DNA of 5,184 nt from positions 1 through 5,184 of the forward strand of contig JAABTR010000563.1 in the NCBI GenBank assembly GCA_011389755.1. The letters run 5' to 3'. Below the pieces are notes generated by a model. The model did no database searches, was not told the DNA's origin, and saw only the letters and a program-made list of their open reading frames with translations. Numbering within the stretch: position 1 is the first letter of the stretch; every line of letters starts with the position of its first letter. The translations under genes and the position numbers were made by a program. This DNA is from Deltaproteobacteria bacterium (GTDB lineage: Bacteria > Myxococcota_A > Polyangia > JAAYKL01). Of the stretch, positions 1 to 5,001 are shown in pieces.

Positions 1-4
1 TACA

Positions 5-262
5 ATGGGATTTGGTTATCTTTTTTTTCTTTGTCTGGTTGTTTTGATGTTGCCGTTTAATGTGATGAGGTTGCACGTTCGCAACTCGAAACAAAGGTTG
101 ATGCTGACTGAAAAGATAAGGCTTTTGGCAGCAGATGTTGGTGATTCACCACCTGTCGAAAAAAGCCCAGCGTGGGGGCGGTCGTTACTCATGGCTTTGG
201 GATGGATCGGAATTACGATCGCCCTGGCTATTATGCAGATAGTGTTCGATACGATTCCCTAA
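5..262 (+). CDS. Small two-helix membrane protein, unknown function (possibly 5'-truncated)
   Basis: I do not recognise this 85-residue protein. It has a hydrophobic segment at about residues 4-20, a basic, charged middle (about 22-58) with several Arg and Lys, and a second hydrophobic segment at about 62-82. The positive-inside rule suggests two transmembrane helices joined by a cytoplasmic loop, with both ends outside. The ATG lies only 4 bases from the window edge, so no ribosome binding site can be seen. The frame is open to the edge, so the ATG may be internal to a longer protein. Base composition is clearly more AT-rich than in the genes downstream, which could mean relaxed selection or foreign origin. 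Two well-placed helices and a charged loop in one open frame favour a real gene, but with only moderate confidence. No terminator follows it. Confidence 0.45.
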   Translation: MGFGYLFFLCLVVLMLPFNVMRLHVRNSKQRLMLTEKIRLLAADVGDSPPVEKSPAWGRSLLMALGWIGITIALAIMQIVFDTIP

Positions 263-307
263 TTGAATCCCAAAAATAGATAGTAAAAATCCACCGGGAT
301 CTCGGCC

Positions 308-344
308 ACGGCGAATGGGGTGGGGTGCGCCCATGCGACGCCGT
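308..344. repeat. GC-rich imperfect stem-loop in an AT-rich intergenic region
   Basis: ACGGCG at 308-313 pairs with CGCCGT at 339-344. Inside it, ATGGG at 315-319 pairs with CCCAT at 330-334, leaving a 10-base G-rich loop and a small asymmetric internal loop. It forms a GC island (about 292-350) between AT-rich flanks. There is no T-tract after it, so it is not a standard intrinsic terminator. Its role is unknown; a short dispersed repeat or an mRNA 3'-end structure are possibilities. Confidence 0.4.
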
Positions 345-360
345 CGATGGTGAATTTTGT

Positions 361-387
361 CAAAAGTTGTACAGGAATGAACTTTTG
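361..387. promoter_or_regulatory. Perfect 8-11-8 inverted repeat, candidate LysR-type operator upstream of the lyase gene
   Basis: CAAAAGTT (361-368) and AACTTTTG (380-387) are perfect reverse complements separated by 11 bases. The inner edges give a T-N11-A arrangement inside a dyad, which is the known recognition layout for LysR-family regulators. It is centred about 84 bases upstream of the start site inferred from the promoter at 424-451, a little further than the usual -65. The match is seen in the sequence; the regulator is inference, and no regulator gene lies in the window. Confidence 0.4.
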
Positions 388-423
388 CCGAAGAAAATTC
401 GCAAGAAATGGTCTTCAAATAGA

Positions 424-451
424 TGAACAATCGAAGAAAAGAAAATATAAT
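424..451 (+). promoter_or_regulatory. Sigma70-like promoter for the methionine-lyase gene
   Basis: A perfect -10 hexamer TATAAT lies at 446-451. A 4/6 match to the -35 consensus, TGAACA, lies at 424-429, with a 16-base spacer. The surrounding DNA is AT-rich in an otherwise GC-rich window, as expected of a promoter. Transcription would begin near 458, leaving a leader of about 88 bases before the lyase ATG. A short dyad (ATAG-TTC-CTAT, 457-467) sits at the predicted start and could be a repressor site. Confidence 0.55.
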
Positions 452-482
452 AGAATATAGTTCCTATTTTCGTGGAGTTCGT

Positions 483-520
483 CGTGTTAATCACGGGTTG
501 GGTCGTGGGGGGCAACCGTG
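483..520 (+). promoter_or_regulatory. Leader of the lyase mRNA with two mutually exclusive hairpins
   Basis: CACGGGTTG (492-500) can pair with CAACCGTG (513-520), leaving one bulged G and a G-rich 12-base loop. The same CACG (492-495) can instead pair with CGTG at 483-486 across a 5-base loop. Two exclusive pairings of one strand just upstream of the ribosome binding site are compatible with a regulatory leader. I do not recognise a known SAM or SAH riboswitch core here, so this stays a structural observation. Confidence 0.3.
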
Positions 521-532
521 AGGCCTAGCGCC

Positions 533-538
533 GAGGAG
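533..538 (+). promoter_or_regulatory. Ribosome binding site of the lyase gene
   Basis: GAGGAG lies 8 bases before the ATG at 547. An in-frame TAG at 526-528 rules out a longer protein, so the start is well fixed. Confidence 0.75.
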
Positions 539-546
539 CTTTTGAT

Positions 547-1770
547 ATGCCGAAACACAACCCCGAACAGTCCATGATGAACGTCAAGCACGAATTCGGC
601 GAGCACGGGGGGGTCGTCCCTTCCGTCGAGCGCGCGGCGACTTTTACCGTGGTCCACCCGCAGACCATGCCGGAGATCTTCGCCGGAGAAAAAGGGCCGT
701 CTGCGGGCGGCTGCTTTTTGTACAGCCGCCATTTCAACCCGACGAACGACGTGCTGGCCAGGTCTTTGGCCGCCATGGAAGGCACTGAACGCGCCGTCTG
801 CACCGCCAGCGGCATCTCGGCGATCGCTTCGGCGCTGTCGCAGATCTGCCAGGTCGGAGATCACATCGTCGCGAGCGAGACGATTTACGGTGGGACCCAC
901 GCCCTGCTCGGCGAGCTTTTCCCCACGATGGGCATCGAGACCACCTTCGTGGACCCCACGGACGTGGAGGCTTTCCGCCGCGCCACGCGCCCCTCGACCA
1001 AGGTCTACTACACAGAGGCGCTCGGCAACCCCACGCTCAAGGTCGCAGATGTCCCGGCCCTGGTCGAGCTGGCTCATGAGTCCGGCATCAAGCTGGTCGT
1101 GGACAACACGTTCACGCCGATGATCATCTCGCCCGCCGCCCTGGGCGCGGACGTGGTGGTCTACTCCATGACCAAGTACTTAAACGGGGCCAGCGACATC
1201 ATCGGCGGAGCCATCTGCGGCACCGAGGCGTTCATCGGCGAGCTGATGGATCTGCACACCGGCCGCGTCATGCTGCTCGGGCCCACCATCGATCCCCGCG
1301 TGTCTTTCGACGTTTACCAGCGCCTGCCGCATCTCGGCCTGAGGATGCGGGAGCACAGCCGCCGGGCAGCCGCGATCGCGACAAGGCTCTTTGAGCTCGG
1401 CGCGCCGGTCACCTATCCCGGCCTTGCGTCCCATCCAGGCCACGCGATCTTCGCCTCCATGGCCAACGAGGGCTGCGGGTTCAGCGGAATGCTGACCCTC
1501 GACTGCGGGACCCGGGCGAGGGCCGAGGAGCTCATGGAGATCTTGCAAAACGAGGAGCGCTTCGGATACCTCGCGGTGAGCCTCGGCGCCTTCGACTCCC
1601 TGATCTCCTGCTCGGGCTCGTCCACGTCGTCGGAGATACCCCAGCAGGAGCAGGAAAAGATGGGGCTCTCACCGGGGCTGCTGCGCATTTCCATAGGTTA
1701 CACGGGGCCGCTGGAAGATCGGGTGGCGCAAATCGAACGGGCGGTCATAAAAGTTGGCCTCGCCCGATAG
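547..1770 (+). CDS. PLP-dependent Cys/Met metabolism enzyme, probable methionine gamma-lyase (plant-like branch)
   Basis: This complete 407-residue protein belongs to the Cys/Met-metabolism PLP enzyme family (cystathionine gamma-synthase-like fold), whose members are about 400 residues. The PLP-binding lysine is K210 in SMTKYLNG. Other expected residues are Y59 and R61 (YSRHFNPT), Y114, D186 (DNTF) and the carboxylate-binding R380 in LLRISIGY. Gly116 stands where Pseudomonas methionine gamma-lyase has its catalytic Cys116, and the Lys240-Asp241 pair of that enzyme is absent. The segments MLLGPT (242-247), LPHLGLRMREHS (260-271) and CSGSSTSSE (355-363) instead match what I recall of plant methionine gamma-lyases. 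Expected chemistry is PLP-dependent breakdown of methionine to methanethiol, 2-oxobutyrate and ammonia, in the cytoplasm. Cystathionine gamma-lyase or O-acetylhomoserine sulfhydrylase activity cannot be excluded. It has its own promoter, leader and terminator, so it appears monocistronic. Confidence 0.85.
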   Translation: MPKHNPEQSMMNVKHEFGEHGGVVPSVERAATFTVVHPQTMPEIFAGEKGPSAGGCFLYSRHFNPTNDVLARSLAAMEGTERAVCTASGISAIASALSQICQVGDHIVASETIYGGTHALLGELFPTMGIETTFVDPTDVEAFRRATRPSTKVYYTEALGNPTLKVADVPALVELAHESGIKLVVDNTFTPMIISPAALGADVVVYSMTKYLNGASDIIGGAICGTEAFIGELMDLHTGRVMLLGPTIDPRVSFDVYQRLPHLGLRMREHSRRAAAIATRLFELGAPVTYPGLASHPGHAIFASMANEGCGFSGMLTLDCGTRARAEELMEILQNEERFGYLAVSLGAFDSLISCSGSSTSSEIPQQEQEKMGLSPGLLRISIGYTGPLEDRVAQIERAVIKVGLAR

Positions 1771-1790
1771 GTCTCGCTCTCATTGCGCAG

Positions 1791-1815
1791 CCGGGGCGTC
1801 CGCCTTGGTTTTTTT
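1791..1815 (+). terminator. Intrinsic terminator of the lyase gene
   Basis: CCGGGGC (1791-1797) pairs with GCCTTGG (1802-1808) as a 7-bp stem with two G-U wobbles and a GTCC loop, followed directly by seven T residues (1809-1815). It lies 20 bases after the lyase stop codon and separates that gene from the protease gene. Confidence 0.65.
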
Positions 1816-1862
1816 AGTTTCTTCCCAGAGGCAGAAAAGTTATAAAGTATGCGCTGGCGGTA

Positions 1863-1916
1863 TATTATCCACCCGAAAGACCGCCCCTAGGCGACGTTTA
1901 GCGGGTGGCGCCGTCG
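1863..1916 (+). promoter_or_regulatory. Weak -10 element and structured leader upstream of the protease
   Basis: TATTAT at 1863-1868 matches the -10 consensus at 5/6, but the -35 position is poor (TTATAA at 1840-1845, 3/6). Just after it, CCACCCG (1869-1875) is the perfect reverse complement of CGGGTGG (1902-1908). A small inner hairpin, CGCC-CCTA-GGCG (1882-1893), lies inside that dyad, and CGACG (1892-1896) can pair alternatively with CGTCG (1912-1916). I do not recognise a known riboswitch. Some pairings are expected by chance in GC-rich DNA. Confidence 0.25.
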
Positions 1917-1928
1917 TGAAAAATGCAA

Positions 1929-1934
1929 AAGGAG
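1929..1934 (+). promoter_or_regulatory. Ribosome binding site that fixes the protease start
   Basis: AAGGAG lies 6 bases before the ATG at 1941. The upstream in-frame ATG at 1923 has no such site and would place the ribosome binding site inside the coding region, so 1941 is preferred. Confidence 0.7.
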
Positions 1935-1940
1935 AGGCAC

Positions 1941-3101
1941 ATGCGGAGCATGTCGAGGAACATCTTGCTTTTGGGGTGCGCGCTGGCCATGTCGGGTTGC
2001 GAGATGGAGGACGGGGCTTTTGTAGAGGCGCAAGAGGGCCCCTTGGCCATCGTCGGAGGCACCGAGACGAATCACGAGATTTGGCGCTCGGTGGTGGCTC
2101 TCAAGATGACCGCGGCAAACGGGACGTCTCTTGGAACCTGCAGCGGTTCTCTCATCCACCCCGAGGTGGTGATCACCGCCGGGCACTGCGTGAAGATGAA
2201 GGCCAGCTTCGGCTCTACCGGATACGACATGACGAAGACTCCCGAGCGCCTGGAGGTCCGCGCCGGAGCCAAGATCGGCGTGCTGGGAAAACTCGGAGAG
2301 GTTTTGTCGGTGGCGTCCGCGGTCGTCTACCACCCGGACTGGAGCGGCGAGATCGAGCAAAAATCTCCCCAAGACTGGTTGGGCCCCACGCCCACGAAGG
2401 ATTTTGTCGACGTGGCGCTCGTGCGTCTGGCGACGCCTGTGACCAAGTACGGCACTTACTGCGTCAGGAGCGAGAGCGAACCCGAGGACATGGACCCCGG
2501 AATTATCGTGGGATATGGGCTACTTGGAAGCAGTAAGCAGCTGAGCTCCGGCGTGCACCGCTGGGGCGAGACCACCCTGCGCAAGGTCCACTCGGATTTG
2601 ACCAAAAACTACATCGAGATAGGAGACCCCACCAACACCTGCCAGGGCGACTCGGGCGGCCCGCTGTTCACCGAGATAGACGGCAGATGGGAGGTCACCG
2701 CGGTGACCTCCCACGGCCAGTCGGGGATCTGCTTGCCCAAACAAAAAGCCTTCTCCACCAACGTTGTGCGTCAGTACGACTGGATCGCCGAGCAGGTGCA
2801 GGATTGGACCGGGGATGAGCTCGGCAACTGCACCTTGTTCGGTCCCGAAGACGGAGCGCTCCCCGTCGACACCGGAACCGAGGGAGACACAGACGAAGAA
2901 TCGACCGATGAGCCCCAGAGCACCGACTCTGAGGCAGAGGAGGACACGTCCACCGAAGAGTCGACGGATGAGAATGAAGAAGACGACAACTCAGAGGCCG
3001 TCGAGGATGACGAGGGCCTGTCCAGCGCCGGCGGCTGCGGCTGCCGCGTGGCCTCTCACCGAAGCCGAGGCACGTTGCTTCAGCTCCTTCTCAGTCTGTA
3101 A
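1941..3101 (+). CDS. Secreted trypsin-like serine protease (S1 family), predicted lipoprotein, with acidic linker and MYXO-CTERM-like tail
   Basis: This is a 386-residue S1-family (chymotrypsin fold) protease. A short signal peptide ends in a lipobox, AMSGC, with C20 the likely lipidated residue. A 16-residue propeptide precedes the IVGG activation site (37-40), so it is made as a zymogen. The full triad is visible: H82 in TAGHC, D157 in FVDVALVRL and S238 in GDSGGP. C67-C83 and C234-C264 are placed as the classical disulfides. The position equivalent to trypsin Asp189 is Asn (residue 232), so strict Arg/Lys specificity is doubtful. After the domain (ends about 290) comes an acidic Ser/Thr/Glu/Asp-rich linker (about 314-359), then GGCGC (364-368) and a short tail with a hydrophobic patch, LLQLLLSL, at the very end. 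The GCGC motif resembles MYXO-CTERM, but the helix is short and the usual terminal Arg cluster is missing. It probably acts at the cell surface; its substrate is unknown. Confidence 0.9.
   Translation: MRSMSRNILLLGCALAMSGCEMEDGAFVEAQEGPLAIVGGTETNHEIWRSVVALKMTAANGTSLGTCSGSLIHPEVVITAGHCVKMKASFGSTGYDMTKTPERLEVRAGAKIGVLGKLGEVLSVASAVVYHPDWSGEIEQKSPQDWLGPTPTKDFVDVALVRLATPVTKYGTYCVRSESEPEDMDPGIIVGYGLLGSSKQLSSGVHRWGETTLRKVHSDLTKNYIEIGDPTNTCQGDSGGPLFTEIDGRWEVTAVTSHGQSGICLPKQKAFSTNVVRQYDWIAEQVQDWTGDELGNCTLFGPEDGALPVDTGTEGDTDEESTDEPQSTDSEAEEDTSTEESTDENEEDDNSEAVEDDEGLSSAGGCGCRVASHRSRGTLLQLLLSL
2688..2713. repeat. Perfect 26-bp palindrome inside the protease gene
   Basis: TGGGAGGTCACCG (2688-2700) is followed with no spacer by its exact reverse complement (2701-2713). 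It falls on codons for the beta-strand just after the GDSGGP catalytic serine motif (WEVTAVTSH). In RNA it could form a stem of about 11 bp. Whether it has a role is unknown; part of the symmetry follows from the encoded Val-Thr-Ala-Val-Thr. Confidence 0.85.
2895..2972 (+). repeat. Direct repeat encoding EESTDE in the acidic linker
   Basis: Two 18-base copies, at 2895-2912 and 2955-2972, match at 16 of 18 positions with a 60-base period and both encode Glu-Glu-Ser-Thr-Asp-Glu. This suggests the linker grew by internal duplication. Such low-complexity acidic linkers commonly act as flexible spacers between a surface domain and its anchor. Confidence 0.6.
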
Positions 3102-4065
3102 GAACCCCTGAACCGGCCGGCGCGTCGCGGCCCGCGATCTCGAAGCCTGCGTCTCTTATCATCTGCCAGTCGTCTTCAATCGCACGTCCTGACGTCGTCA
3201 GGTAGCCGCCCACCATGAGCCCATCGGCGCCGCTCATCAGGGCCCAGGACTGCAAGTCCCGCAGCCTCTTTTCGCGGCCGCCGCACAGACGGATCTCCTT
3301 TTCGGGCATCATCAGGCGCGCCACGGCGATGACCTTGAGGCAGTCGAGCGGGCGGATGGGCTCGATGCCGGCCAGGGCGGTCCCCGGGATGGGGTTGAGG
3401 AAGTTGAGGGGAACCGAGTCCACGTCCAGCTCCCGCAGAGCCTCGAGCAGCTCCGCCCGCTGCGCAAGGCTCTCGCCCATCCCCAAGATCCCGCCGCTGC
3501 AGACCGCGAGCCCCAGCTTTTTGGCGGTGCGCACCGTCTGGGCCGACTCGGACCACGGCTTGGTGGTGCAGATTTGGGGAAAAAAGCTCTGCGCGGTCTC
3601 CAGGTTGTTGTGATAGCGCGTGAGCCCCGCGGCTTTTAACCGGCTCAAGACCTCGGCGCTCACGTTGCCCAACGAGGCGCAGGGCGCTACGTCTCCGGCC
3701 TCGGCGATGCGCTCGATGGCGCGCACGAGGCGCTCGATTTCGTCTCTTTCGGCCACGGCGGTGCCGGAGGTGACGATGCCGAAGCGGCCCGCGCGGTTCC
3801 TCGCCGCCTCCTCGGACGAGGCGAAGAGCTGGTCGTCATCCATCAAGGGGTAGCAGTCGATGCGCGCGTCGTTGTGAGCCGATTGGGCGCAGAATTTGCA
3901 ATTTTCGGTGCAGTGCCCGCTCTTGGCGTTGACCACGCCGCACAGCTGGACGGCCCGGCCTCTCAGTTCCAGGCGGACCTTGTGGGCTTCGAAAAACAGC
4001 TCGTGGGCTCGTTCGTCGGGGCACCCGAGGGCCTCGACGGCGTGTCTGAAGGTGATTCCGTTCAA
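3091..4065 (-). CDS. bioB: Biotin synthase BioB, Type II-like
   Basis: BioB is the radical SAM enzyme that inserts sulfur into dethiobiotin in the last step of biotin synthesis. This 324-residue protein has the CxxxCxxC cluster motif at C52, C56 and C59, within NAKSGHCTENCKFCAQSAH. Other family motifs are HNNLET (152-157), CSGGILGMGE (189-198), NFLNPIPGT (221-229) and RLCGGRE (259-265). C129 and C189 match E. coli auxiliary-cluster ligands Cys128 and Cys188, and R259 matches Arg260. The Cys97 equivalent is Gly96 (RFGIVTSG), while Cys replaces Ser in RLCGGRE (C261) and C42 precedes NAKSG. This pattern fits Type II BioB, reported from obligate anaerobes to use an auxiliary 4Fe-5S cluster. The TTG start overlaps the larE stop as TTGA and has GAGGAG 7 bases upstream, so the two genes look translationally coupled. 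Its 3' end overlaps the convergent protease gene by 11 bases. Confidence 0.95.
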   Translation of the reverse strand: MNGITFRHAVEALGCPDERAHELFFEAHKVRLELRGRAVQLCGVVNAKSGHCTENCKFCAQSAHNDARIDCYPLMDDDQLFASSEEAARNRAGRFGIVTSGTAVAERDEIERLVRAIERIAEAGDVAPCASLGNVSAEVLSRLKAAGLTRYHNNLETAQSFFPQICTTKPWSESAQTVRTAKKLGLAVCSGGILGMGESLAQRAELLEALRELDVDSVPLNFLNPIPGTALAGIEPIRPLDCLKVIAVARLMMPEKEIRLCGGREKRLRDLQSWALMSGADGLMVGGYLTTSGRAIEDDWQMIRDAGFEIAGRDAPAGSGVLTD

Positions 4066-4901
4066 TGCTCTGCTCCTCGCGCGGCTTGGAGGCGCTCATC
4101 TTTCGACAGCACCTCGTTCATGGCGCCGGTGCGATACCCTTCGAGGTCCAAGGCGACGTACTCGTATCCGGCCTCTTTGAGGGCCGCGACGATGCGACCG
4201 CGCTCCTCGGCGCCGGCCATCTCGGCGATGAGGCCTGGGTGGACCTCCACACGGGCGACCTCTTTGTGATCGCGGACGCGAAATCCGCGCATGCCCAGCT
4301 GCCATAGCGCATCTTCGGCTTTTTCGATACGGGCGAGGCGCTCCTTTGAGATGGTCTCGCCGTAGGGGATGCGCGAGGACAGGCACGCCATCGCCGGCTT
4401 ATCCCACGTGGGCAGGTTCAGCTCCTTGGACAACGCGCGGATCTCCGCCTTGGTCAGGCCGACCTCCCGAAGAGGCGACAGGACGTGCAAGTCGGCCGCC
4501 GCCTGCATCCCGGGCCGAAAATCGCCCACGTCGTCCGCGTTGCTCCCCTCGACGACATGGGCCAGCCCCTCTTCTCGGGCGACCTTTTGAGCGATGCCGA
4601 GCAGCGTCGTCTTGCAGTGGTAGCACCGGGTGGGCGGGTTCGAGGAGAAGCTCGGGTTTGCGAGCTCGTCGGTGTCTTCGACGCGGTAGCGCACCCCGAG
4701 CCCTTCGGCCAGCTCGATAGCCTCGCGCAGCTCCCGCTTGGGGTAGGTCGGCGAGCGGCCTATGACCGCCAAGACCCGATCCCCGAGCACCCGCTTGGCC
4801 ACGGCCAGCAAAAACGTACTGTCGACACCGCCGGAAAAAGAGACCACCACGCTGCCTCGTTCGCGAAGCAGCGTTTCGAGTTTTTGAAGCTTGGTCGGCA
4901 A
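4062..4901 (-). CDS. larE: LarE-type ATP-dependent sulfur transferase (PP-loop), three-cysteine form
   Basis: LarE proteins adenylate a carboxylate and transfer sulfur to it; in Lactobacillus this builds the thiocarboxylates of the nickel-pincer cofactor of lactate racemase. Numbered from the TTG at 4901 (279 residues), the PP-loop ATP site SGGVDS is at 23-28. A CYHC pair gives C93 and C96, and ACLSSRIPYG gives C173, near the sacrificial Cys176 of the Lactobacillus enzyme. With all three cysteines it resembles LarE homologues thought to bind a [4Fe-4S] cluster that carries the sulfur. An upstream ATG at 4955 would add 18 residues that look unlike LarE, lacks a ribosome binding site and lies within a palindrome, so TTG is preferred. 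No larA, larB or larC is visible, so the acceptor may not be the nickel cofactor. It overlaps bioB by 4 bases, which suggests joint expression. Confidence 0.88.
   Translation of the reverse strand: MPTKLQKLETLLRERGSVVVSFSGGVDSTFLLAVAKRVLGDRVLAVIGRSPTYPKRELREAIELAEGLGVRYRVEDTDELANPSFSSNPPTRCYHCKTTLLGIAQKVAREEGLAHVVEGSNADDVGDFRPGMQAAADLHVLSPLREVGLTKAEIRALSKELNLPTWDKPAMACLSSRIPYGETISKERLARIEKAEDALWQLGMRGFRVRDHKEVARVEVHPGLIAEMAGAEERGRIVAALKEAGYEYVALDLEGYRTGAMNEVLSKDERLQAARGAEH
4073..4078 (-). promoter_or_regulatory. Ribosome binding site deciding the TTG start of bioB
   Basis: On the minus strand GAGGAG (4078 to 4073) lies 7 bases before TTG at 4065-4063. The next in-frame Met is residue 75, beyond the radical SAM cysteines, so TTG must be the start. 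The site lies within the last codons of larE. Confidence 0.75.
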
Positions 4902-4907
4902 AGGTTT

Positions 4908-4912
4908 ACCTC
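4908..4912 (-). promoter_or_regulatory. Ribosome binding site supporting the TTG start of larE
   Basis: On the minus strand GAGGT (4912 to 4908) lies 6 bases before TTG at 4901-4899. Starting here puts the PP-loop at residue 23, the usual distance in LarE proteins, whereas the ATG at 4955 has no purine-rich site at the right spacing. Confidence 0.6.
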
Positions 4913-4934
4913 GTTTCAGCAAAGTCCACCAAAA

Positions 4935-4953
4935 GTCTACACACCGCGTAGAC
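4935..4953. promoter_or_regulatory. Operator-like dyad upstream of larE-bioB
   Basis: GTCTAC (4935-4940) and GTAGAC (4948-4953) are perfect reverse complements separated by 7 bases, in the gap between the SPASM gene and the preferred larE start. A 6-7-6 dyad there could bind a dimeric regulator. It does not match the BirA, BioR or BioQ operators I know, so the regulator is unknown. Confidence 0.35.
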
Positions 4954-5001
4954 ATTTTTAAGGAGAAAACACTTTTTGGGTCGGCAGGTCAAGTGCCGCG
5001 G

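Noticed and set aside
185..430. Minus-strand open frame of 81 codons across the intergenic region
   Set aside because: It overlaps the small membrane protein gene and the structured region, has no recognisable domain and no convincing ribosome binding site.
347..460. A 37-codon basic open frame starting at ATG 347 on the plus strand
   Set aside because: It has no ribosome binding site, runs across the inverted repeat and promoter, and looks like chance coding in a regulatory region.
531..539. CCGAGGAGC, which resembles the first conserved block of the SAH riboswitch
   Set aside because: The rest of that riboswitch is absent, and this block is simply the ribosome binding site directly before the ATG.
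1923..1940. Upstream ATG that would add six residues to the protease
   Set aside because: The good ribosome binding site lies after it, 6 bases before the ATG at 1941, and the added residues would spoil the signal peptide start.
1754..2536. Long plus-strand open frame overlapping the protease gene
   Set aside because: It is a shadow frame: its Arg/Gly-rich translation has no domain, whereas the overlapping protease frame has a complete catalytic triad.
4903..4909. GGTTTAC, resembling a BirA operator half-site near larE
   Set aside because: The second half-site is missing at the expected 14-16 base spacing, and these bases overlap the larE ribosome binding site.
4987..4992. Minus-strand TTGACC as a -35 element for larE-bioB
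   Set aside because: No acceptable -10 hexamer is found at 16-19 bases downstream; the operon may be transcribed from further upstream.
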